Source of the DNA: Methylobacterium tardum
Lineage (GTDB): Bacteria; Pseudomonadota; Alphaproteobacteria; Rhizobiales; Beijerinckiaceae
Direction of reading: 5' to 3'
Assembly (NCBI RefSeq): GCF_023546765.1
Contig: NZ_CP097484.1
Span: 2,946,001-3,010,000 of the forward strand
DNA: 64,000 nucleotides
A program made the translations under genes and the position numbers. Position 1 is the first letter of the stretch. The number at the start of each line of letters is the position of its first letter. Of this stretch, positions 27,663 to 35,002 are shown piece after piece. Below the pieces are notes generated by a model. It was not told the origin of the DNA and searched no databases. It worked only from the letters and a program-made list of their open reading frames with translations.

Positions 27663-28055
27663 GTGCCCGCCGTCGACGTCTACTGGAACCGGACCCGGCG
27701 CGCCTGGTCGGTAAGGATCTCCGGCCGGGTCGTCGACCACGTCCAAGCCGTCGCGCTCGTCGGTGTGACGCTCCAGGCCTCTGAGGCCTCCCGCCTGCGC
27801 TGCCTCCGGACCGGCGCCCGCGACGTCCATGCCGTGGCGAAGGGGATGCCGCTCCACGGCGTGCCCCGTCCCGCCGGGGCCCTCCGGTTCTCATACCGCT
27901 TCAGCGAGCCAGGGTTCCGGCTCGCGGACGGCTCTCTCATCACCGCCGCCGCCGTCGCCTGGTTCGAGGTCGACGGCACCGCCTGGTGCCTAGCCCCCTT
28001 TCGGAGTGACCGATGCGTACCCTCGCCCTCGCCCTGGCCGTCCTCGCCTCTCTAG
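27663..28055 (+). CDS. Hypothetical protein, 3' end probably frameshifted
   Basis: GTG start at 27663, 4 bp after the previous stop. The first 110 residues look coherent up to DGTAWCLAP. The frame then overruns the next gene's start by 43 bp. Adding one C to the C5 run at 27994-27998 gives the ending LAPLSE and a TGA at 28007, with GGAG left as the next gene's ribosome site. The raw reading is 130 aa. Confidence 0.45.
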   Translation: MPAVDVYWNRTRRAWSVRISGRVVDHVQAVALVGVTLQASEASRLRCLRTGARDVHAVAKGMPLHGVPRPAGALRFSYRFSEPGFRLADGSLITAAAVAWFEVDGTAWCLAPFRSDRCVPSPSPWPSSPL

Positions 28056-28336
28056 CCGCCCCAGCCGAGGCAGGATCCCCGCCGGCCGGCGTGTACTGCA
28101 GCGTGTCGGGCGAGCTGCCACCGATCGTCGTGGGCCGCGCGCCCGGCCGGATCGGGATCGACCTTCTCGATTGCCGGGACGCGGTGATCGCCGGCGGACG
28201 CCTCCGGGCGAGCCGGTGCCACGCAAATGGGGGCGCGGAAGTCGATTACGACACCTCGTTCCGTGTCCTCGCCGACGGCGTGATCGTCCACGAGATGGAG
28301 CTGTATCGCATCACGCCGCGCGTGCCGTGCCCCTGA
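28013..28336 (+). CDS. Small exported hypothetical protein (107 aa)
   Basis: A clear signal peptide (MRTLALALAVLASLAAPAEA) precedes a beta-rich mature part with three Cys (YCSVSGELP, LLDCRDAV, SRCHANGG). The CGGAG ribosome site is 7 bp upstream. Function unknown. Confidence 0.5.
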   Translation: MRTLALALAVLASLAAPAEAGSPPAGVYCSVSGELPPIVVGRAPGRIGIDLLDCRDAVIAGGRLRASRCHANGGAEVDYDTSFRVLADGVIVHEMELYRITPRVPCP

Positions 28337-28387
28337 GCCTAGTGCCTCTCACGCCCCGAGCCGACGATGCCCGCAGGGAGATCCACG

Positions 28388-28795
28388 ATGCGCCGCCTGA
28401 GACGCCTGAGCCTCGCCGAGATCGCAAGACGCCGGGCCGACGCGCACCGCGATGCCGACCTGCTGCAGAGCGGGTGGCAGCCCGACCAGAGGACGCTCGA
28501 TGGTGCGCCGACGATCGATGCGTGGGGCGCGGCGACTTATCCGGGGACGAGCCTGCCCTGCCTAGTGGGCTACGTCTCGGGGCATCCCATCGTGCCGGAC
28601 GGGCCCGCGACGACGTCGCCGATCATCGCGTGGGGCGACGACTGGATCAGGACGGAGAGCAGGTTCTACAGGGTGCTGGAGCCGCTCCGGATCCCGGCTG
28701 CGCCGAGGCCCTCCGAGCCCCAGGGCGAGACAACCCCGGAGCCATCGTCCGCAAATCCGGACGAGCCGGATGGGAGCGGCTTCGTGGGGTTCTAG
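28388..28795 (+). CDS. DUF6634-like small protein
   Basis: 135 residues from ATG 28388 (MRRLRRLSLAEIARRR). The middle shows the pattern GWQPDQRTLDGAPTIDAW ... LVGYVSGHP ... TSPIIAWGDDWIRTESRFYRV, which resembles the small alphaproteobacterial DUF6634 family (number recalled, not checked). The tail is disordered. It overlaps the converging gene by 4 bp. Confidence 0.5.
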   Translation: MRRLRRLSLAEIARRRADAHRDADLLQSGWQPDQRTLDGAPTIDAWGAATYPGTSLPCLVGYVSGHPIVPDGPATTSPIIAWGDDWIRTESRFYRVLEPLRIPAAPRPSEPQGETTPEPSSANPDEPDGSGFVGF

Positions 28796-29202
28796 CCCTC
28801 ACCCACCAGGGCAAGGAGCTCCTTGGCCCGCTTCCGGCCCTCGTCTCGCGCCCAAGCCAGCGGCCGGGGCGGCACCTCCGCCTCCCCGCTCATCCACCGC
28901 CTCACCTGCCTCGGGTTCTCACCCAGCGCATCAGCCAGGTCCGTGACCCATCGCGGGCCGAACATCAGCTGCCCGATGGCCCGGATCTCATCGGCCGCCC
29001 TGAGCGTCGGCGGGCCACCGTTCCCCGTGCGGGCTGCCTCGGCGACGATCGTCTCGGCACGGGCAGCCTCGGCGGCCCGGATGGCCCGGCCCTTGGCGAT
29101 CCGGCGGTCCCGCTCGGCGTCGCGGCGCTCGCGTTCGGACCGGCGCGGTAGCCAGTCCGGCAACTGCATGGCGTCCTGTTCGGAAATGATACCGTCCGGC
29201 AT
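28792..29202 (-). CDS. Putative DNA-binding (XRE-like) protein
   Basis: 136 residues. The N-terminus is a charged coiled helix (RSERERRDAERDRRIAKGR). The C-terminal part WVTDLADALGENPRQVRRWMSGEAEVPP is a helix-turn-helix of the kind found in phage regulators. Its start overlaps the 3' extension of the antirepressor frame by 214 bp, which is why that extension looks artefactual. Confidence 0.6.
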   Translation of the reverse strand: MPDGIISEQDAMQLPDWLPRRSERERRDAERDRRIAKGRAIRAAEAARAETIVAEAARTGNGGPPTLRAADEIRAIGQLMFGPRWVTDLADALGENPRQVRRWMSGEAEVPPRPLAWARDEGRKRAKELLALVGEG

Positions 29203-30925
29203 CTCGGTTCCTTTGCTCGGTTGCTCCCCTTTGAGACGGGGGTGCAGATCTGCACCGGCACCCCCGCGCGGTGTCAGTCCTCGTCGTCGAAGAGGGCTCG
29301 ACCGGAGCGGGCTGCCCCACGGCCGCCGCGGCCGCCTTGGCCGCCTCCTTCTCCTTGATCCGGAGGTGGGCCTTCCAGCGGATCTCGAACCAGGCCTGCC
29401 CGCCCGCGGTGACGAGGGTCTGCCACCGCTCCTGACCGTCCGAGCACGGCACCAGCCTGACCGTCAGGACCGCGTCCTTGCCACCCTTGCGCAGATCTGC
29501 GCGGGGCTGGAGCCAGCCGCTCTCCCGGAACAGGAACTTGCGGTCGAGCATCCACTGGAAGAACTCGGTGTGCGGCGCGTCGAGGATGCGCGCCAGCGTG
29601 CGCAGGTTCTCCGTCTTGCCGGTGCTCCTGAACCGCCGCGCCGCCTCGACAAGTGGGGCCTGCTCGGCGAGGACCTCCTGCGCGACGACGAGCTCGCGGC
29701 CCGTCTGGCCGGCCCGTTCCGACGCACGCCGCGTCAAGACCGTCTGGTCCTCCAGCTGCTGGAAGGTGTCGGCGTGCGCGTCCTTCTCGGCTGTGAGGGC
29801 GGCGCGGGCGGTGAGGGTCGCCTGTGCATGGTGGGCGATCAGGGCGATGACCTGCTCCGGATCACGGAGCGCCTCCAGGAGGCCGACAGGCTGCGGCTGC
29901 GCGGCCGGCAGGGTGTAGGATCCAGTCTTCCGGATCGAGGGCAGCACCTCGCCAGTGACGTAGCGGCGGAACGTGTGCGGCGTGGTCCCCGGCGTCGTCG
30001 CCCCCCTGCACCGCAGGATGAGGGTGTATAGGCCAGACTCGGTGACGACGAGCAGGTCTTGGGGGCCGCCACGGGTCGGGATTAAAGCCCGACCCTTCTC
30101 ATCGTCATCCAGCTTGGCGACGGCGTCGGACACGTCTTTCAGCGACAGGGCGGCGCAGGCGTCGACGGCGACGAACCGCGCATCGTCCCCATCGCCGACG
30201 ACACGGATCTCCTGATCACCGAACATGAACGTGGTGACGGTGACGTCCGGGAGCTTGGTGATCGCGTTCATCAGGCAGCCCCCGGTGTGCGAATCGGCGC
30301 CGGCGTCGACCGGGACGAAGGTGCAGTCCCATGGCAGGTCGAGGTCTTCCTCCAGCGCGGCCGGCCCGACGATGATGCCGCCGAAGCCGGGGCGGTCGTC
30401 GAGGAAGGCGATCAGGTCCTTGAGCTTGTCGTCCCCCTGCGTCTTGGCCGCATAGAGCCAGATGTGATCCCTGCCGCCGTGGCGGACGACACCGAACGCG
30501 GGGGCGTGCAAGAGCACGACATCCGAGACGGTCGCGCCCGGCAGCCAGCGGCCGTGCTCCTCGCGGAAGGCAGCCTCCCGCGCCCTGTCGAGCGGGCCAC
30601 CGGCGGCGAGCTCGCCGATCGGATCCCACGTGCTCTCGATCTGCTTCATCCGCTCCACGCAGGCCTCCAGCAGGGCGACGCGGATCTTCGGGAAGGCGTA
30701 TTCGCCGTCCGGGCACTCCTCGCCCTGTCGGAGGAGCAGGTCGTGCGCCGAGTGCGGGTCTGCCAGCATGGCAGAGGCGACGTCGTCGTAGAGCTGGGCC
30801 TCGGAGAGCGTGGAGACGGCGTTCAGGAGGGCCTTCTTCACCGTGTGGATCTCGGAGCCGCTGAGCTGCTCGGAGGGGCGCGCGAGGAGCGCGTTGATGC
30901 TAGTGTCCTTGGTGGGCTCGCGCAT
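28988..30925 (-). CDS. Antirepressor (Bro-N + KilAC) fused to an unknown N-terminal module; frame disturbed
   Basis: The open frame is 645 aa but looks composite. Residues 1-218 are an unrecognised soluble module. From MNAITKLPDV (start 30271) come Bro-N (FMFGDQEIRVVGDGDDARFV ... TPHTFRRYVTGEVLPSIR) and then a KilAC-type C-terminal domain (EFFQWMLDRKFLFRESGWL). Deleting one G at the run 30279-30283 would end the first module with TGATG at the Bro-N start. Adding one C at 29294-29296 would end KilAC as EPLFDDED with a stop at 29274. Antirepressors bind and relieve phage repressors. Confidence 0.7.
   Translation of the reverse strand: MREPTKDTSINALLARPSEQLSGSEIHTVKKALLNAVSTLSEAQLYDDVASAMLADPHSAHDLLLRQGEECPDGEYAFPKIRVALLEACVERMKQIESTWDPIGELAAGGPLDRAREAAFREEHGRWLPGATVSDVVLLHAPAFGVVRHGGRDHIWLYAAKTQGDDKLKDLIAFLDDRPGFGGIIVGPAALEEDLDLPWDCTFVPVDAGADSHTGGCLMNAITKLPDVTVTTFMFGDQEIRVVGDGDDARFVAVDACAALSLKDVSDAVAKLDDDEKGRALIPTRGGPQDLLVVTESGLYTLILRCRGATTPGTTPHTFRRYVTGEVLPSIRKTGSYTLPAAQPQPVGLLEALRDPEQVIALIAHHAQATLTARAALTAEKDAHADTFQQLEDQTVLTRRASERAGQTGRELVVAQEVLAEQAPLVEAARRFRSTGKTENLRTLARILDAPHTEFFQWMLDRKFLFRESGWLQPRADLRKGGKDAVLTVRLVPCSDGQERWQTLVTAGGQAWFEIRWKAHLRIKEKEAAKAAAAAVGQPAPVEPSSTTRTDTARGCRCRSAPPSQRGATEQRNRDAGRYHFRTGRHAVAGLATAPVRTRAPRRRAGPPDRQGPGHPGRRGCPCRDDRRRGSPHGERWPADAQGGR
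29241..29256. promoter_or_regulatory. 16-bp perfect palindrome, operator candidate
   Basis: GGTGCAGATCTGCACC lies 39 bp upstream of the XRE-like gene at 28792-29202. A similar palindrome (GCGCAGATCTGCGC, 29489-29502) lies inside the antirepressor coding sequence. A repressor binding site is likely from symmetry and position. Confidence 0.5.
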
Positions 30926-31034
30926 GGGGTGTCATCCCGTGTGTCGACCAGGCTCCGGGCGGCGGCTGCAACCGTTTCCCGGGGCCACCCCCGGGTGGGG
31001 GTGGTTAGGGTTATTTGACCACGTTTCTGGAAAA

Positions 31035-31077
31035 GCGCAACCTTGATCGTTGCAGAAATCTTGCTAAATTGACGCAA
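31035..31077 (+). promoter_or_regulatory. Promoter of the XRE repressor with operator in the spacer; leaderless
   Basis: -35 TTGATC (31043-31048) and -10 TAAATT (31065-31070) are separated by 16 bp. The start codon ATG is at 31077, about 7 bp after the -10, so the transcript should be leaderless, as for lambda cI from PRM. GCAAC (31037-31041) and GTTGC (31049-31053) form an inverted pair around the -35, placing GTTGCAG in the spacer. Confidence 0.6.
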
Positions 31078-31316
31078 TGTTCCCCACCGGTCCACAGATC
31101 CGCGCCGCGCGCGCCCTGCTCAACATGAGCCGCGACGAGCTCGCAGCCCTGAGCGGCGTGTCGGCTAGGACGATCGACAATCTCGAAAGCGAGGCGCGGA
31201 CGCCGATCCAGGCTACCCAGATCGCGGTGATGTCTGCCCTGATGTCGGGGGTCGAATTTCTGCCGCCTGATCCGAAGCTCGGCCGCGGTCCAGGTGTCTG
31301 TCTCGTAGCCCGCTAG
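31077..31316 (+). CDS. XRE-family repressor, helix-turn-helix only (79 aa)
   Basis: The compact protein is almost all HTH: IRAARALLNMSRDELAALSG, then VSARTIDNLESEARTP. No C-terminal dimerisation or LexA-like domain is present. It is divergent from the antirepressor across 151 bp that hold its promoter and the boxes. This makes it the likely master lysogeny repressor. It ends with TAG. Confidence 0.82.
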   Translation: MFPTGPQIRAARALLNMSRDELAALSGVSARTIDNLESEARTPIQATQIAVMSALMSGVEFLPPDPKLGRGPGVCLVAR

Positions 31317-31528
31317 GCCCCCGCCCGGGCCCGCCTCGCGCCCTTCGGCCCCCGCAGCTCGGGGGCCCGCCTGAGCAGCTCGGCCGGCTCGCTGCCCCAT
31401 CGCTCGACGCACGCGACGATGGGATCCTCCCCCGATGTCCGGGACCAGGCCACCAGCTGGCGGACCTGCGCCACGGATGGCCGATGCCTGACGCGGCTCT
31501 CCCAGTCCTCGGCTCGGGCCCGCTCCAT
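31313..31528 (-). CDS. Hypothetical phage protein (71 aa), last gene of lysis operon
   Basis: Start ATG 31528 overlaps the upstream stop (TGATG). Basic, helical, with RPSVAQVRQLVAWSRTSGED in the middle. It converges with the repressor gene, overlapping its stop by 4 bp. Confidence 0.5.
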   Translation of the reverse strand: MERARAEDWESRVRHRPSVAQVRQLVAWSRTSGEDPIVACVERWGSEPAELLRRAPELRGPKGARRARAGA

Positions 31529-31704
31529 CAGGCAGGCCTCCGTAGGGGCATGTAGGTCAGCTCGCGCGCGATGCGGGCGAGCTGCTCGGCGATGGCCTCC
31601 TGCTCGTAGCCCAGGATCGGATCGGCGTAGAGCTCCTCCCGAAGCAGGTCCGCCCGCACCGCCAGGTCGACCTCGCCGGGCTTGATGTCGTCCGGCACCG
31701 TCAC
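31528..31704 (-). CDS. Hypothetical small phage protein (58 aa)
   Basis: GTG start at 31704 in a GTGA overlap. The sequence VTVPDDIKPGEVDLAVRADL continues to a helical segment EAIAEQLARIARELTYM. It is chained by overlaps to both neighbours, so it is likely translated. Confidence 0.45.
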   Translation of the reverse strand: MTVPDDIKPGEVDLAVRADLLREELYADPILGYEQEAIAEQLARIARELTYMPLRRPA

Positions 31705-31865
31705 GACCCCTGCTCCTCGGCGGCGCGCAGGGCGGCGAGGGCCTGCTCAAGGGCGGCCTCCCAGGTGCTCGGAAGGGGCCGGTCGGCGAGCAGGCCCAGG
31801 TAGCGCCGGCGCCCCTCGACAAGCGCAGCCGCGGCGGCGAGGACGGCGACGGCTTCGGGCGTCAT
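31701..31865 (-). CDS. Hypothetical small helical protein (54 aa)
   Basis: Start MTPEAVAVLAAAAAL at 31865, in an ATGA overlap with the preceding frame. Ala-rich helical protein ending LRAAEEQGS. Unknown. Confidence 0.45.
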   Translation of the reverse strand: MTPEAVAVLAAAAALVEGRRRYLGLLADRPLPSTWEAALEQALAALRAAEEQGS

Positions 31866-31933
31866 GGGCGGATCCTGCGGGGCGGGTCGACGAAGCACAG
31901 CGCGAGCGCGACGCCGACGAGGAACGTCGTCAC
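31862..31933 (-). CDS. 23-aa hydrophobic microprotein
   Basis: GTG start (VTTFLVGVALALCFVDPPRR) with 4-bp overlaps at both ends, in a chain of genes that all use this spacing. One short membrane helix. It may be a small phage membrane peptide. Confidence 0.4.
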   Translation of the reverse strand: MTTFLVGVALALCFVDPPRRIRP

Positions 31934-32115
31934 CGATGCCGCCTCCGGATCGGCGCCACGGCTTCGATCGCCGCGGCGACGTCGGCCCGTCCTGGGGCGG
32001 GCCCGACCGCCTCGCCGAGCGGGGCCCGGTGCACGGCGTCCGGCACCGGCGGCCCGATCGGTGCGGGCGGCGGCGCGTAGCAGGCCAGCGCGACGAGCGC
32101 AGCCGCGCCGGTCAT
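31930..32115 (-). CDS. Small lipoprotein-like phage protein (61 aa)
   Basis: MTGAAALVALAC gives a short hydrophobic signal with a Cys at residue 12, a weak lipobox (ALAC). The rest is Pro/Ala-rich. It overlaps the o-spanin gene by 4 bp, as many Rz1-type partners do. Confidence 0.45.
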   Translation of the reverse strand: MTGAAALVALACYAPPPAPIGPPVPDAVHRAPLGEAVGPAPGRADVAAAIEAVAPIRRRHR

Positions 32116-32342
32116 TCGGTGGGCGCCATGATCGAGCGGACCGCGCCGAGCCGATCGCGGCAGTCGGCATGGGCGTCGCGCAGGTCGACGGCGTAGCCGG
32201 CGACGTCGCGCTGCGTGCCACCCTTCCGCCAGGTCGGCGCGTCGGAGCATGTCAGCAGGCTCGCGGGGATGGATGGCTGGCCGGGCGTGACGCACCCGGC
32301 GAGGCAGGCGGCGAGCGCGGCCGCGGCGAGGATCCGGATCAT
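32112..32342 (-). CDS. o-spanin (Rz1-like) lipoprotein
   Basis: 76 residues with a clear lipobox (LAAAALAACLAGC, Cys 17). The mature part is short, with two Cys and RKGGTQRDVAGYAVDLRDAH. Outer-membrane spanins link to an i-spanin to disrupt the outer membrane at lysis. The gene overlaps the upstream i-spanin gene by 4 bp, as typical Rz/Rz1 pairs do. Confidence 0.6.
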   Translation of the reverse strand: MIRILAAAALAACLAGCVTPGQPSIPASLLTCSDAPTWRKGGTQRDVAGYAVDLRDAHADCRDRLGAVRSIMAPTE

Positions 32343-32719
32343 CGGCCGCCCTCCAGGACGTCGCGCAGGACCGGGGCAACGGGCCCGTCGTCCGATGCCG
32401 GCGCGGTGACGACTTGATCGCGGATCGCCCGATTCGCGGCGGCTCGGGACGCGGCCTTGGCGGCGACGCCCTCGACGGCTTTGGTCCCCCGCGCGGCGGT
32501 GGCGGCCGCGGCCTTGGCCTCGTCCCGCTCGCGCCGGGCGGCGCCAAGGTCGGCCTGCAGCGCGGAGACGTAGGCGGCACCGCCGAGCATCACGGCCACG
32601 CATGCCAGCGGGAGCGCCAGGCGGGGCATGTAGACCGCCGCGGCGACGGCGGCCGCGACGGCGATCAGCGCGCCGATCCCGATGGGCGTCCAGACTAGGG
32701 CGAGGGCCAGGACGAGCAT
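32339..32719 (-). CDS. i-spanin (Rz-like) inner-membrane protein
   Basis: 126 residues with hydrophobic helices at about 5-55, then a charged coiled-coil stretch (LGAARRERDEAKAAAATAAR) and an Ala-rich tail. This is the i-spanin layout. It starts 2 bp after the endolysin stop and overlaps the o-spanin gene. Confidence 0.55.
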   Translation of the reverse strand: MLVLALALVWTPIGIGALIAVAAAVAAAVYMPRLALPLACVAVMLGGAAYVSALQADLGAARRERDEAKAAAATAARGTKAVEGVAAKAASRAAANRAIRDQVVTAPASDDGPVAPVLRDVLEGGR

Positions 32720-32721
32720 CG

Positions 32722-33267
32722 TCAGATGCCCTTGAGGCAGAGCGCGCGCTCGCGCTCGCGGCGGGCGCTCAGGCCCGGCACGACGCGGCCGCCGGCCCGG
32801 TTGAACTTCAGGACGGCCTCGCACGCGCCGCGGCGGTCGCCGGCGTTCTAGCGCTTCACGACCGTCGACTTGCAGAAGGCCCCCGAGCCGATGTTGTAGG
32901 CGAGGTCGAGGAAGGCGACGTACGGCTCGTCGCCGATCGGCGCCTTGATGCAGCGCTCGACGGAGCCCTGCGCGAACTCGCCGAGCGCCTTGACGAGCAT
33001 CGCGTCGCACTCGGCCTTGGTGAACCGCATGCCGAGCTCGACGCCGCGGGTCTCGCCGTAGCAGACCGTCGGCAGGTTGTGTGCGAGCCGGTCCGGGTAG
33101 GCGACGAGCTTTAGGCCCTCGTTGGGGCCCGTGGTCGTCACCGCCATCGCGGCGACGCCGGTCACCATGCCGGTCGCGGTCACGGCCGCGAGGATCCGGT
33201 TGCGGCCGTTGCCGACAGGCTTGGCGGCGGCCGGGGATGCCGGCCTCTTGAGCGAGAACCACGGCAT
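32722..33267 (-). pseudogene. GH24 endolysin (R21-type) with an in-frame amber codon
   Basis: Start ATG 33267 (MPWFSLKRPAS). An N-terminal membrane helix (SAR-like, about residues 26-45) precedes the lysozyme core, with the catalytic E (GPNEGLKLVAYPDRL), the D in YPD, and the T in PTVCYG. Codon 140 is TAG (32848-32850). After it the frame runs on with the family's expected C-terminus (NAGDRRGACEAVL ... LSARRERERALCLKGI) to TGA at 32722. Without readthrough the enzyme lacks its last 41 residues. The -35 bp upstream is the holin gene. Confidence 0.85.
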
Positions 33268-33506
33268 CAGGACTGGTCTCCGGCGAGGTGGGCGTTGGCG
33301 AGGAAGGGCAGGACGAGCGCGGCCAGCGACACGACGGTCGTAGCCACCGCGAAGGGGATCGGGCCGAAGGGCGGGTCCGACGCAAGGCAGGCCATTCCGG
33401 CCTGGAGCGCGCTGAAGGCGAAGCCGGCGCCGCTCAACCAGACGACGCGGCTGTGCTTGGCGACGTGCGCCGGGTTCGAGACGACACGGGGCTTGCGCAG
33501 CTTCAC
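33267..33506 (-). CDS. Holin-like two-helix membrane protein (79 aa)
   Basis: GTG start at 33506. A basic N-terminus (VKLRKPRVVSNPAH) is followed by two membrane helices (VVWLSGAGFAFSALQAGMAC and FAVATTVVSLAALVLPFLAN). It directly precedes the endolysin gene, the expected place of a holin. Its stop overlaps the endolysin start. Confidence 0.6.
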   Translation of the reverse strand: MKLRKPRVVSNPAHVAKHSRVVWLSGAGFAFSALQAGMACLASDPPFGPIPFAVATTVVSLAALVLPFLANAHLAGDQS

Positions 33507-33834
33507 GGCCGGCTCCTGCGGTTGCGATGGTGAGGGGAGCCGGTGCGGGCGCCGCGCCGGCGCACCCGGGCAGGTTGGCCAGCGCGTCGGCGTGGTCGTT
33601 CAGCGCCCGGGTCAGGTCCGTGGCGGTCCGGACGAGCGTGAAGCCGAGGTCCCGATCGGCGGGATCGAGAGCGAGGCGCGGCATCGCCAGCACCGGGTCG
33701 GGGCCGCGGCGGGCTTCCTTGATCCGGGCGACGACGTACGTGCCGAGGGCGAGGAACGCGCCGCCCAGCACGGTGCCGAGAGTCTTGAGGTACTCGGCCG
33801 GGAGGCCGACGAGGTCGGAGAGCCAGTCGGTCAC
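33503..33834 (-). CDS. Membrane-anchored phage protein, frame disturbed near its end
   Basis: GTG start at 33834 in a GTGA overlap with the upstream gene. The N-terminal part (VTDWLSDLVGLPAEYLKTLG) is followed by one transmembrane helix and a helical domain (DLTRALNDHADALANLPG). The raw frame has no stop and runs through the holin gene into the endolysin frame. Adding one C to the C4 run (plus strand G4 at 33534-33537) gives TGA at 33503, overlapping the holin GTG. Confidence 0.45.
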
Positions 33835-34277
33835 GCCGCGGCCCTCCGGACGATGCGCGCGCGCTCGTCGTTGTGGCCTTGGTCCCAGATCGCGCGGAAG
33901 GCGCAGTAGGCGTCGACGGCGGCGAGCACCCCGTAGGCCCCGCAGCCGGTGTTCACGCCCGGGTAGCCATCCCGCCAGAGCAAGACGGTGATCCAGCCCC
34001 ACAGGACGGAGCCGACGCTGGCGGTGACAAAGCGGAGGAGCGGGCTGTGCCGCTTCGAGCCGTTCACCCAGAGCCCGACCATGCGCACGATCGCGACGCC
34101 GAGCAGCGCGGCGCCCCACGTACCCTCGGGGGCGATCGCGGCGAACGGCCCGAATGTCGGGCGCGAAAAGGTGGATCCTGGAGCCAGCAGCGCGCAGGCG
34201 ACGCCGAACAGGATCATCGCGCCGACCCACTCGGCCTCGCGGCGCTGATGCTGCCCCTGCAGAGGAAGGCCGGTCAT
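33831..34277 (-). CDS. Phage membrane protein (148 aa)
   Basis: Start MTGLPLQGQHQ at 34277, in an ATGA overlap. Four hydrophobic segments are interspersed with charged loops (VNGSKRHSPLLRF, DQGHNDERARIVRR). Unknown function in the lysis-side operon. Confidence 0.5.
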   Translation of the reverse strand: MTGLPLQGQHQRREAEWVGAMILFGVACALLAPGSTFSRPTFGPFAAIAPEGTWGAALLGVAIVRMVGLWVNGSKRHSPLLRFVTASVGSVLWGWITVLLWRDGYPGVNTGCGAYGVLAAVDAYCAFRAIWDQGHNDERARIVRRAAA

Positions 34278-34474
34278 GCCCGGTTCTCCGCGTCCTGCTC
34301 GGCCTTGAGCTTGGAGAGCAGCGCCGCGAACCCGGTGTCCGTCGCCGGGCACTGGCGGATAGAGCCGTCGGACAGGATGACGGTCAGTATCGGCTGGACG
34401 GGCGGATCGAGCGCGACGGTGGCGATGACGCCTTCGTCGCGGAGCGTCCGGAAGTCGGAGGAGGCGCGGTACAC
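34274..34474 (-). CDS. Hypothetical phage protein (66 aa)
   Basis: GTG start (YRASSDFRTLRDEGVIATV). A mixed alpha/beta small protein with a Cys in IRQCPATDTG. Overlaps the next gene by 4 bp. Confidence 0.5.
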   Translation of the reverse strand: MYRASSDFRTLRDEGVIATVALDPPVQPILTVILSDGSIRQCPATDTGFAALLSKLKAEQDAENRA

Positions 34475-34551
34475 GGGAGGCCTGCGGGCAGGGCCGCCAC
34501 TCGCGGCCGGGACGCCATCAGCCTCCGCCTCAGTCCGTCACGCGTTCCAGG

Positions 34552-34914
34552 TCACGCGCGGCGCCTGCGCTCCGATCGGCGCGAGACGACCGTCACGACG
34601 CGTCCGCCTTTCAGGACGAGGCCGACACCGTCCCGGCAGACACCCACCGCCCCGTGCCGGACCCCGACACCGCCGTAGAACGCCAGCCACCGGCGGACCG
34701 CGCCGATCGGCACGCCCGCGGCCTGCATGGCGTCCACCGCCTCGACGTCCTCTAGCCCGTCGAGGACCTCTTCCATCCCGAGGATGCGATCCCCGTAGCG
34801 CCGAAGCGCGTGGATCGTGACGCGGGCCCGGACGCCGCCCGAGCGGTCATGCTCGCAGCAGGGCGGCGGCGAGGAAGGGGTGCCCGGCTGGGCGACGGCG
34901 ACGGCTTGGGGCAC
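34552..34914 (-). CDS. Hypothetical phage protein (up to 120 aa)
   Basis: GTG start at 34914; a later start near VTIHALRRYGDRILG would drop a low-complexity Pro/Cys N-terminus. The core (MEEVLDGLEDVEAVDAMQAA, then a Val/Gly-rich strand region) looks folded. First of the lysis-side operon. The family is unknown. Confidence 0.45.
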   Translation of the reverse strand: MPQAVAVAQPGTPSSPPPCCEHDRSGGVRARVTIHALRRYGDRILGMEEVLDGLEDVEAVDAMQAAGVPIGAVRRWLAFYGGVGVRHGAVGVCRDGVGLVLKGGRVVTVVSRRSERRRRA

Positions 34915-35002
34915 GGGGCTCTCCGGGGTGTCGGGAGAGCCTCAGGCCGTTCGGGCGATTTGGGAGAGGGAGGCGGCGAGGTCGTTCCCCTCGCCGTCAG
35001 TG

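Noticed and set aside
23619..32850. TAG recoded as an amino acid across the element
   Set aside because: Two genes read well through TAG, but genes in the same element end normally on TAG (27656, 28793, 31314), and no suppressor tRNA is visible.
32848..34230. 460-codon frame joining a membrane protein to the endolysin through the holin gene
   Set aside because: The middle part is the out-of-frame shadow of the holin gene; explained by one missing base at 33534-33537.
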